The notes beneath the pieces were generated by a model. That model was not told where the DNA came from. It saw nothing but the letters and a program-made list of their open reading frames with translations, and did no database searches. Of a DNA stretch of 64,000 bases, positions 38,446 to 50,566 are shown one piece after another (position 1 is the first letter of the stretch; each line of letters starts with the position of its first letter). The position numbers were made by a program, and so were the translations under genes. Source of the stretch: Strigops habroptila (taxonomy: Eukaryota > Chordata > Aves > Psittaciformes > Psittacidae); assembly GCF_004027225.2 (NCBI RefSeq), contig NC_044289.2, positions 558,001 through 622,000 on the forward strand, given 5' to 3'.

Positions 38446-41400
38446 AAAGCAGCTTTGTGGAGAGGCACAGCCAAGGAGCTGAGATGCATGAAGGTTTGCT
38501 GTATTATTAAAAGCGGGGTTGAAAACTAAGTGGATTTTGCAGTGGAGAGAAGAGAGGAGTTGATGGGGAGGGACAGCAGTTCTGCAAGCTACTGCTGCAG
38601 CTCTGCCAGGGCACCTGCAGGAGCCAACCTGCTCCGCTCAGCAATTGTACATGGATTCATGCCCCAAAATTCAGGCTACAAAACTAAATGGGTGCTCTTG
38701 TCTCAGCCCGTCTGCCTGAGCTCCTGAGGTGGTAACATTACCCATCTGCTAGCAATGTCCCACAAGCTGGAGCCTTAAATCTGGCCTTAAATCAGTTTAC
38801 ATTGGGAAGCTGGGGCTGTTTGTGTTGAAGTGCCTGAAACCGTGCCTGGAGGATTTGATGCTCTCATTTCTTTTGCTTTTTGATATAGGTTCAGGTCAGC
38901 TTGTTGTGTTGGTGAGACCACAACCCTCAATATCCTTTTTTATAATTATCCTAACACATCGTCATCTGTTCACAGTGTTGTCTTCATGTACTTTCTTTTA
39001 CCTGCCTTGTTTGTGGTAGGTATGACCCTGAGAACTGTGAAAGCAGAGTGGGGGGACGGGGGGCGGCTCAGAAAGAAAAGGAAAAAACTCACACTTTTGG
39101 GGTTTTGGGGGTTTTTTGGGTTTTTTTTGGTTTTTTTTTTTTTTTTTTGAGAGAGAGGGATTTTGCTCCCACTGGTTCCCGTCTTTCCTCTGTTTTTTGC
39201 TCACCTTCCTTATGGAAGAGAGAAGCAAAGGAAGATGAAGTAAATACTAACCTACTGAAAGTGTACATGAGATTCCTGTTGCAATGATGGTGAGGTGTCC
39301 TAAAAGTACATGGACCGTGAATAATTTTAGCATAAGGACTAACAGGTCCTCACGAGGAGTTTTCTTGCGGGGAAGAGTCCACAAAGGATGCTGACAGAGG
39401 AGAAGGGGTTTGTGTAGCTCAACTATACAGAATAGAGGTTAAAGCAGCTGCTGCTTTATCAGGTTTCTATATGATGGCAGAAACAGCTGCACCTTAAATT
39501 CATACCTGAAGGCGTTCAAACCAGAAGACTTTGTTCTGATGGATGTGGTTACCATTGGAAATGTATTGCAAATTTTAACCAGGCCATTGACTGTTTTACA
39601 TGCAGCAAGGACAGATCAGCAAGCAAAGAGATTAATTTAATTAAATCAATATGATCACTAAGCCTCATAATAAAACCTTAAATAAGAACTTTGGGGAGAA
39701 AAATTGATTACCTTTGCTGAGTATGAGATGGAACAACTGTTTGTTCATTAAATACTTTTTCCAGCAGTTTAAAACTTGATTGACATCTCCCTCTCCCCAT
39801 TTCCCCATCCTGTCACACGAGAATAAAACTGGTAACTGGTACTGCAGAGTTTTGTTTTTCTTTTGCTGTTAGCTCTTTCAGTGTTGAAGGTTTGAACACG
39901 TGGCAAAAGAAGGAAACCCCACTGCAACCCTTTGCAGCTCTGTCCCTTCAGAAGGGCACAGTTGTGCCTCTTCTGCTGTTTCCAGACATTTTCTTTCAAC
40001 CAGATTTCTTTTCCTAAGTAGGAGCAATGATTGAGATTTTTAGAAGGTCGGTGATCTTGGGCATGCAGCTACTGGATGCGCAAGTGCTTCTTGCACACCC
40101 TGTTGGGTTTTATACTCTGCTGAGCCTGTTAAGTTTTATACTCTTACTTCCTAGGAAATCACCAGCTGAGATACCTCGGCAGACAGGAAAAATTATGAAG
40201 GAGATGGAACATCTGCCAGGATGACACGTGTGACAAGGTGCGCGCCACTGCCTCCAAAGAGCCTGTGAAATAGGCTTTTTCTAAAAACATCTGAATCTGG
40301 CTTGCTAACATTGCTGGCAGGGTCACAGAGAGTGTTTGTTATGTCTGCTCTTAAAACAGAGATGTTTCCCTTTCAAGCACACATGTATTCATGCAGCTGG
40401 GTGGTTGCTGTAAGCATGCTGCACCAAGAGACTATTCATAGTTATATGGACTCAGAGCATCACCCGACTGGTGGTTCCTCTGTAAGTGATTGCTGTGTCC
40501 TGTGACATAATGAAGCATTTTAGGCTTTCAGCAAGATCACCTTGGTGGACCTGTGTCACTGGACACATGAGTAATCCAGCAGATCTGCTGTTGCAAGGAC
40601 CAACGCCACCAAACCCTCTCCATCTTTCTCCCTTCCAGTTCATCAGTGTTCTTGCTATAATTTCTGGCTTTTTATAGAAGACACACCAATTAGACAGTTT
40701 GTCTACAGATGTTGAGCAGCACAGGTGAGCGTGTGGATGTTGCACGTGCCCTTCTGGACCATAAGTCCATCCTGTCTCCATAACTGCTTACTCTGTCTCT
40801 GTCCTCCCTCCCGAAGCAAAGCTGAGCCACCGCAGTTTGCTGCTAACATAGAGGCTTTTCCTGTGCTGCCTCATGAGGAACACTGGTGCCTCCTGACTTA
40901 AACTGATGGGGCGTGAGGACCTGGGCAGCGCCTGGTGGCTCAGTGAGGCCAGCCCGAGCAGTGGGATAACAGATGATGTGCCAGTGCTGGAGCGCCTGCA
41001 AGTGCCATCAGCGCAGCGCTCGTCGTGCTTGTTGGTATGGTAACAGCCCGTTATTTAGTGGAAGGCACCATCCATAGCACCGTCCGGCTATTTGTACTTG
41101 TCTAATTATTGTAACTCTTTGCATTTGCTTCCAGCGGTTGAGTAATGGAAGAGGGTTAGAGGGAAGGGAAGGTGCAGGGGGAAGAGAGCAGTGATTTGCA
41201 GGAGAGGTATCTCACCTAAGCGAGGAGGACATTCATCTTGCTGAGCATCCACAGGCAGACCCAGCAGTGACTGACAGGGCTTGGGTGGGCACCGTGGTAG
41301 TATTTAAGGTTGTTTTGATCTATGAGCACCAGTTACTCATGTTTTGATTTCTAAATATTCACCAACAAGCTAGTTGTTCTGAAAGCGAGCCATCTCCCAG

Positions 41401-44400
41401 TGAGACATGAAGAGATGAGTCAGGACTTCTCAGATCCTGATCCAACCTATTGTGTTCATGCTTGATAACTAAAATCTCCCACTTTGCATAAGAGTTAGTT
41501 TTAATTAATTAAATTAGATTAAACAGTTGCTTTCTCCTCCAACACCCAAAGATAATTCTAGGTTTTTCAGTGCAGAAATCTTTATCCCAACTGGGACAGC
41601 AGACATACATAGCTTTATAACAAGCATTCCTTCGGTCCAGCATGTTTATGACTGCAGTAAAGTACAGGTGCCCCTCAGGGCACAATGGTTTTGTTGGGAG
41701 ATTTGTCTTGTCTAGGCTGGGTGTAATGGTGGGTGGGAAATAGACCCCTGATGCATCTTTATTTGTATGTGTGTGTACGTGTGTACCTCCCTCCTCATAG
41801 AAGTTCCCAGAATAGTGCTGCTTACCTACCAGAGGGATTCTCTCTGTGTTTTTCTACAGTCTAATTTAGAGTCAGTTAGCCTGATTTAGTGGAGTACAAA
41901 GTATTTTGGCCTCCTGGAGGTTTACAGGAGAGAGAACAGAATGTTCTGTGAGGGTGGAGAATGAGGTGTTTAATTCCTACTTTATTGAGAGATGCATAAA
42001 TGGGAACTCTGGATGTGTCAAAATAGAAGACGTAGCCCAGTATCAGCTTGAATAGGCTTCTGTTAATTGAACATTTTAATTTGTGTTTCACACAGATTAT
42101 CTGTGATATATTTAAACACTGCACACTTCCAACAAGTAACCTAAATCAGCCTGTCAACAAGTGGGTTGGATTTCTTTGGCCACTGCCATGTAGCAAAGAG
42201 CGGTTTGTACCTTCTGTAGTAGAGCTTGTATTTGATGCAACAAATCTTCCCCTTGGTTTGAGTGATACTTAAACATCTAGAACCAAGAAAGCCCAACAAC
42301 ATGTTGTCTGGCTCCTGTCGTTTCACAGGTGTACATTACACATGAAGTATTTATAAATGCAATGCAGGAATTCTTTCCAGGGTCACCTTTATTGCACACT
42401 TTGATGCCGCTCTGCAGAGGGCTCTATGCTGATAGTTTTGTTTTGTTTTTTTACTATCTGTGGGTTTTTTTGCCAGCTGATTCCTGAGAGGAGGTTTTTT
42501 GAAGTCTGCGCAAGCTCATATCATGCCCTGACCTGTGATTATAGAGAATTTCATGCTTATATTGCTCTTTAGGCTGTTCTGATAGCAGAAGCTTCCACTG
42601 TTGATGCAGAGCCATGTTTAGCAATGTGAGGCCTTTGCAAGGCAGTCAAACAGTTCTTTGCTCCGGAGAGGGCAATGGGTAAACCCAGCAGCTGATGTGT
42701 TACCCTTCAGCATGCTCTTGGTTTCTATGAAAGAACAGTAAGTATGTCCCTTCAGTAAAGAAACAGTTATATGAGAAGGAAGATGCTGGTCCTGGACCAA
42801 AACTAGAGGGGCTCTTACCAGGGGTAGCACCAGCTTTCTCTTTGTACTGATGGTATCGTACTTTGGAGGATGTTTGGGAACCAATACAGCCAAAACCCAG
42901 AATGATCACATACATTTTTTCTACAGGTTTTCTACAGTGGAAGTAAAACTCCTCAAAGACCTTTTCCTCAATTCTGGAGGTGTGCACTGTATTCCCAGTA
43001 ACACCCTGATCTGTCAGGACCCTAAATCCACCCTGGGGAAGGCCACTGAGGTGCTGTGTTGGGAGTTTGCTGTGGTAGGGATGGGAAGCAGTTTTGTTCT
43101 TTGTCCCCTTACAGAATCTTAGAAAATGATTGCAATCCCTGGTGGCGAGCCACCAAATCAGGGTTTCTTTCCCCTGAGGAGTCTGGTCTGTTAATTGCTA
43201 ACAGACTAGTAAACCAAAGCCATTCTTTCTTTTGGGGAAAGGAAGAGTTTTGAAGCTCCAGAACAGTAAAGGTATATTGTCTCTCATGGTCAAAAAATCA
43301 ATGTGCTCAACCATAAGACCTGCTCATGCTTGAATGTTTCTTGGTAAATGGATTAGAAGATGTTTCTTGGCTGAATTTCCCAGCTGTTCCAGCTCGTGAC
43401 CATGTATCCCTGTCCTCCCCTTGCTCTGGTGTGCAGGCAGGCCCTGATTTGGGGAACGCTGGGGCCGCATTTAGCCTGCTGCTTCAGTTAAGTGATCTGG
43501 GAAGGGAAGAAACAAAAGACCACAGCTATAAAAGGCCCCAGCACAAGCCAATCCAAGGGCATGTGGTGGTAACAGCCAGTTATGATGGTATTATAAAAGA
43601 TAGCATTACAGTACTGAAAGTATTGACTGAACCTTTAGCCATTGCAGACATTGAAAGAGAGAGAAAGAATGAGTGTGAGGTCAATATATGCATCTTTAGA
43701 CCTATTTATCTCTGGGTGCTTTTTCCATTCCCCTTCCTGTTCAATATGGCATAATTTACCTTCATAAAGTGTTCAGCATCAGGGGTCCATTATCAGAGTA
43801 ATCAGTTTTGATTAGTAGAGAAAGGGTACAAAATTGTTTAGCCTCTAGATAGAACTGTGAAGAGTGAGTAAACTATGCTTGACAGCACCTAATGCAGTTA
43901 GAATGCAGACTTAATTTGATTCCAATTCTTTATGGCTTTCCGTGATTTCAAGCATCTATTGGTTTGTTAGAAAAATATAATAGGAAATGGGCCGTGGCAG
44001 GTGGGAGGGGAGAGGGAGGAGAGAGATAATTTAAGTTTGCAGGATGCAATTTTCCTCAATATAAACATTCTAATGCAATTTGATGCCCGTTGTGTTTTGG
44101 TGCGCCAGGCGGGAGCTTCTATTTTGTAGCTTTATTTTTGGCACTTTGAGCATATTCGGGATAACCCAGGCTGGAGGTTGGTTGTTTATTCCCAGTGCCA
44201 CAAGCTGAGCTTCAGAAATTCTGTCGTGCACTACGGAGCTGGGAGGCAAGGCTCTTGTCTTTCCTTCCCCACTCTTTCCCTCATACAATATTACAGCACG
44301 AGCATCCTCTTAACTTGTACTTGCTCTTTTTGAAATGCAGTGGAGAATCATGTAAAATCCATTCATGATGGCAGAGCTCTTGGAGATCCTCCAGTGAAAT

Positions 44401-47400
44401 AAGTCTCCTGCTTTGAAGCCTATTATTAATCAGGATGTGATTAATGCTACTGAGTATACCATCAGTGTAAAAGAAAAGTCAATTATGATTTTACTAAGCA
44501 ATGACTTCACCCTGCTCTGATTCTCAGGACAGCTCCCAGAACAGCAGTACGGAATGCTGGAAAGGATTAGCTGATTTCCCAACCTTCTGTAATTAGTTGG
44601 TTTGAATCCTTAGCCCCATCTTGGTTATGCCTAAGGCAGCTGCTTTCAAGTGATGTCTCTACCTCTCCCACCTGGAAGCAGAGGGTAGTCAGTTAACAAC
44701 ATGACTCAGTTTTTTCCATCTCTAATTTAGCTTAATGATGTTTGGGGAAGAATTGTGAATTGCAGCCTGCCTTGCTCCTTTTGAACCAGGGAGACTGATG
44801 TGGCAACTTAGATTAACCCCACCGCAAGCACGAGCATCGTTGCTTAAGGACTTTGCTCGAGAACCAGATGTGCTTTGGTGTTAAAGTTTGTAAAATTACC
44901 AAGCATTTTGGTAATTGAATGGAATAGTTCTGTGTATCAGTGTAAGGTGAGAAAGGGAGCTCTGGTCAGCACTGCAGATTTGGGATCATGGAGCAGAAAA
45001 GTTTGTTTTCTTTTGAGGGGCCAAAGGCAAGAGACTAGACTATGGACACACCCTTGATATACTGAAATAAAAGGGCTTTAGCCTGCATTTATCCATGATG
45101 AATTCTACAGGAACATCTCTCATCTCCTGGTCGTTTTGTTTGCTGATGTTGCTAAATTTGACTTTACTAGAAAATTTAAGCAGCGTACTGTTTAAATGCA
45201 GGAAGAGATGAAATGAAAGGAGAAAAGCCTTTGTACTTGTGCAACGTGTTTCTTCATCTACCTTACTCCAAAGGCCTGTGGAGCTCCTGGCCAGAACCTG
45301 AGCCTGCCAATTCCCACTGTATTTAACTGAAGCTTTTAAACCCTTCTCAGACACCCTCCGTGTTCTAAATTTCCCCCCTACCTGATTTTTTCCCCTTTTC
45401 TGTCTCCCTCCCTTTTTGTATTCCAAGAGAAGTCAAGGAGTTAGAAGAAAACCAGACAGATTTCTTGGAGTTGGCCAGTGAAGTCCAACAAGAGACCAGC
45501 CTGGATCTTGCATCCACCAAGCCAAACCAAAGCACTGGAGCTTGCACCAAGTTGCACACAGCTTCTGGTACCGCGTCTGCCTCTGCCATCGATGCTAGTG
45601 TTACTTGCCCCGGGTGAATTGATCAATAACCTTTTACATGGCATATTCTTTTTCTTTGAGCTTTATCTATAAAGTTAGAGCTGGGCAAATCAATTTGCGT
45701 AATAGGATCTCTAGTCACAGATCCTTTAGTATTTGGTTTATACCCTCTAGTGACCAGAGCTTTTAATATGTTTTAATGCTTTGAAATAGAGACAGTGCTG
45801 CCTTCTCTTGTGCTTTTACTGAGCCTTAAGATATTCGGTCTTGTGTTTATAGTTTCAGCTCCTAGAGGCAAATGACTGCAGGAGAATCTTGGCTTTTGTT
45901 TTATAGCATTTTTAGTAACTGTGATTTGAAAGAATTGGCTTTAAAATGTGATCTGGCTCCACTGTAAAGACTCAGGAACTAGAAAGCAAGTAAAAACTTA
46001 AGTTAAAAATACCATAACCCCTATTATTTTTTGAGCTACTTGTGCTTTTCTTTGGGGAGTGGACAACTTATACATATGATACATGTCTGTATATCCAAAT
46101 CTATGTATTTGGAGATGTTCACTTGTAGTTTTATCGTTTGGAAGCTTGGGTTTAAGTAAGGAATTGCAAGCCGTTACCATCAACTACAACAAAAATATTT
46201 GAAACTGCTCTTCTCTTGTGTTGCTTCACTTGCTGCAAATCCAATGCAAGCCAAAAAGGCAGAATTCTGGGCTGTGGAAATAGCTTTTCATGGTGAATAT
46301 ATTTCCACTTTGAAAAGCTGGAAGCGCCTGTAGGAATTTCTGCAACTGGAATGAAGGAAATGCACTTTGGGCTCTAAAAGGATGGGCAAGAGGTGATGTG
46401 ACACTGAGTGGTTTGGATGATGGTGGTGGTTTATCCATCAAAAAAGGGGAGGAAATGACTGTCAATATCTGAAAAGTCTTAACTGTCTCTGGTTTTATTT
46501 TTTTTTTTAAAAGTCATGAAAATTGTATAAATTTATTTTTATTTCTATATATTTTCAGTCAAGCCAATGTGTTACACTTTGTACAGCCCATCTGAGCTAG
46601 CTGAAGTTTTGCTGTGTGTCAGAGTAGCCTGCTGGAGTGTATATACTCGTGAAAAAAACGGAATTGGTGCAATTAACTGTTCACAGAAACTTCTCTGTGA
46701 ACTTCTTATGTTCACAGAAATGCAGTTGTCCTCTTTCACTCCCTGGGAAAGCTGCAGCGCCCATGTTCCTGCTCCCTGTGCCTGTGAGCATCACCGCTGC
46801 TCTTGGACACGGCAGTAGCCTGAGCTGCCTGTACGTTAGAGTCGCCTGTTCAAAAAGGTATGTTGAAAACAGGTTTTGATCTCTAAACTACAGATTTTGA
46901 ATTCTCAAGAGAGAAACAGGCTGAATTTGTGGGGTATTGCTGAAATGGGACACGTCACACCACTTGTCATCTCTTTGATAGCAGCTAGCCTTGCCCGGCC
47001 GTGTAAATGGAAGGGGAGAGTTTTGCGGTGGACACCACCTCTGTTACTGCAGGTCTCTGTTGGAAACTTCAGCCTGCTTGTGGATGGGCCAGAGGTACTA
47101 AAACAAGATTTCAGAGTGAATAAAAAGGATTTCTGAGGCTGTTTTTTTGGTGCACAGCCCAGCAGAACTCTGAAACACGTGTGCAATCTTAAGGAAGTGT
47201 GTAACATCTTAAGTGAATTTGTTTCAGCTGTGTTCATGACTTTTTGTCAAGTACTTCCCATGAAAATTTGGGCTATAAAATCCTGCTGGTATGAAAGCTT
47301 TTCTTTTTCTGTAAAGTTTAAAGTTGTGCACAGCAGTTTTCCATAGCCCAAACCAGTAGTTTGCATGTGCGAGTTCAAGTATTAAGTTCACAGTTTTTGA

Positions 47401-50152
47401 CCAAAGCTGATGTTTATTATGTGACACAACCAGTGTGTCACTTACCTGTTCAGTTACAAAGTTGCTACATATGTTGTGGAATTATGATCTGTGGAGTGGC
47501 AAGACTTGTTCCTGAAAAGAGGTCACATTAATGCCATAATTTGTCTGTGGTAAATGATACTGATTAACACGTGATTCTTTTTTTTTAGCAAAATTAGGTT
47601 CTAACAGGTGGCTGCTTATCTCGATGTCCACATGTATGTGTGTACATCGTGGTGGTTCAGGAAATTCATCTCCAGTGTAAAAATCCACAGATTTCTTTTC
47701 TTTAGGCTGGGATAACTCAGATTTCTGGACACAAAAGCAATTGCAGACAAAGTCCAAGAAAATGGATCTTGTTTAGTATCTGAGGTCATCAGCTGTGTTG
47801 GGAAAGGGTCACTACATCTGTCAGCAGAGTTACCAGGCTTTAAGCGTATCTGGGGCTACATGATTTAGAGAGGTAACATTTTTCAGTAGTTAAAAGATGC
47901 TGGTGATTAAATAAACCCAGACCATCGTGTACAAGTTCTTCTGCTTCTCGAAGTTCATTAGTGATAACAAGACTCTTGGCATTTGGATAATAAATTCGTG
48001 ATCTAAGAGCTCTTGTAAGCAGGTTGAGGAACTCAAATGGTGACATTAATAGTGCAAATACAATAACATTTGAAAAGAAACTTCTTGGACAGGGGAGGAG
48101 GAAAAAAGGGCAGCCAAGAGTGGGAGATGGGGAGAGAACTTCATCATCACATCCCTCTGAGCAGAGTGCATCCACCCACCACATGCTGCGTGTATTTTCT
48201 GTCATTTCTTTGGAATAGCTCTTTTGAAATAGTTCTTCGAAATAGCACTGTGAAGGGCATATACAAGATAGCAACAGGTAAGAAATGGGTTTATTACCTG
48301 CCTGAACTAGTTTGTGTGCTCACATCCGTTACAGCAGTCAAGGTACATGGCCTCAGCGAGTTGCTCGCTGTCAGACAAGCCTCAGTAGCTGCATGTGGAT
48401 GTATGTGCTCAGTTCTTCCACCCTCACACATCACACTGCAATGACTTGCTTTGCAGTGAGCTACCTGTGAGCGTGTTTGGATTGTGTGAATACATCCCAA
48501 ATCCCATTGCAGCGGGAAATACTTCTTGAAAATCTGTGCAGGGAAATGCTAAAACTCCTACAAAAATAGGTGTAGATGTGGGGGTATTCTGGACCTCACA
48601 GGGTCAGGGGCTGCTTGTGATTTTTGTGAATGAAAGCCCTTTTCCTTGCTTTATTATTAAATACCAGCTCCTCCATCATGTATGGAAAGTCTGTATGTCT
48701 TCTTGCTGTATTGATCTAATAACATCTGGCTCTCCAGCAGCCTTCCCCTTGGCCAGCAGAGCAAACAGCACAGTTCTGAAGCAGGCCAGTGTTCACTGCA
48801 TGTTTAGAGCCAGCTCTCCTGGCTTTGCTGAGAATTGTAAAGCGGCTTTAGACTTTAATTGTTATTGTTCTGAGGAGCAAGTTACATGCTTGCATGGGCC
48901 AGCTTGTTTTCAGCCATTAGAAATAGTGTATTTACCTCTAAAATGCTCCAGATTCAAGAGGCTTATCTCAGGAAAATGTTAATTGCTTGAATGTTTCACA
49001 CTCTTGTTCAAGGAGCTTTACTGAGATTCAGCTGTAATGTAGCAACTGTTTAAAGAAGAAAAAAAATCCTCAATCCAAAATGGAAATCATCTCAGCATCT
49101 TCATGGGGGAAAAGCACAACAATGTATGACTGAACCTCTCCTTCACTTAGAAATACTCAAAAAATAGTTTCTGTATTTCTGCAAGGTGAATAAGGATTTT
49201 GCCTTAATAGGATTGAAAATTTATGAGTGTCAAAAACTTAGTTTACCAGACACAAAGTAGATGCTTCTAGTAATTGCTGTAGAGTGTTTGTAGAGTACCG
49301 GGGAGGTTATCAACTTCACCCAGCCATGTTTTCTGTGGGTAGTAGTCAACTTCTTGGCTCTTTCCTTCGGTGTGTTGCAGCTGAATGAATGAATTTAAAA
49401 ATCTGGGTCTCTTCCTCCCCCGGTTTTAGGCCAAGTGTAAATTAGCAATGCAGGTGGCAGCTAATACACAAACTAATACGGTTGGCTTCCCTCTCTCCTC
49501 TACTCCCTCCCCAATTTACAACTTACTTTTGGCAATAGCAACCCATGTCAAATGTGAACTGCTCTCTGATCAGGTTACAGACTAGGAAGGAGCACGAATT
49601 ATCTTTTGCTCTCATAGGACTATGGTGGAAAATAGAATCAAAATTAGCAGATAAATGAATAAAATCTCTAGGACAATAACTGAATAAACATGTCTGCTAA
49701 GCAATTTTCTAAGAGGAAAATCTGGCATCTCTCACTTAAGGAGAAATACTGAGGAGGAAAGCATGTGTGGAGTCCTTTACTGAGACTGCACAAGCAGAGT
49801 GGTAGAAGCTGGTTTGCAATGTCAAACACCAGGTTCTTGTTGTAAGTAATCTAAACCTTTGCACACCACAATGTATTTCCTTAAGCCGGTGTGACTGATA
49901 TATCTCTCTCTGCCAGTCTGACCTCAGTGGAGTTTGCTGCAACGCTCTGCTGCTCATGGCAACATCGAAATTACCAACCTGAGCCAAAATCACACAGCTT
50001 AGGAGACAAGGTGAGTGGGCGCAGTGCACCAGTTTTCTTGATGAGGTCCCAGAAAATGCCCTCCATTCCCTGTCCTCAGTGTTTTAAAATGGAAATTGGA
50101 ATAATATTAAAAAACATGCAATGCTGATTGAAGTTGCAGAATAATGTGTATA
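38446..50152. other. Gene-free stretch right of the provirus
   Basis: About 11.7 kb without a recognised gene. It includes G-run and T-run sequence at 39045-39150 and an AT-rich block at about 43790-44320 that looks like conserved noncoding sequence. Scattered short ORFs on both strands include two minus-strand ones at 47482-47757 and 47840-48274, which I cannot assign. Confidence 0.55.
39045..39150 (+). repeat. Low-complexity G-run/T-run tract
   Basis: Two G6 runs near 39050-39062 are followed, after about 35 bp, by alternating T and G runs (G4, G5, G3, G2 separated by T4-T8) and a poly-T of about 19. It may be capable of G-quadruplex formation. Confidence 0.7.
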
Positions 50153-50566
50153 TAGGCTGAGAGAGCTGGGCTGGGGCAGCCTGGAGAAGAGAAGGCTCCT
50201 GAAGGGGAGACCTTAGAGCAGCTCCAGTGCCTGAAGGGGCTCCAGGAAACCTGGAGAGGGGCTTTGGACAAGGGCCTGTAGGGACAGGACAAGGGGGAAT
50301 GGCTTAAACCTGCCAGAGGGGAGATTGAGGTGACCTCTTAGGCAGAAGCTCTTCCCTGTGAGGGTGCTGAGGTGCTGGCACAGGGTGCCCAGAGAAGCTG
50401 TGGCTGCCCCATCCCTGGCAGTGTTCAAGGCCAGGTTGGACACAGGGGCTTGGAGCAACCTGCTCTAGTGGAAGGTGTCCCTGCCCGTGGCAGAGAGTTG
50501 GAACTGAATGAGCTTTAAGGTGCCTTCCAACACGAATCCGTCTGTGGTTCTATAATTCTATGATAT
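50153..50566 (+). mobile_element. CR1 LINE 3' end (sense)
   Basis: Starts within GGCTGAGAGAGCTGGGCTGG and runs through TGGAGCAACCTGCTCTAGTG to a CTATAATTCTATGAT tail. It is 5'-truncated. The minus-strand ORFs here are its shadows. Confidence 0.93.
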
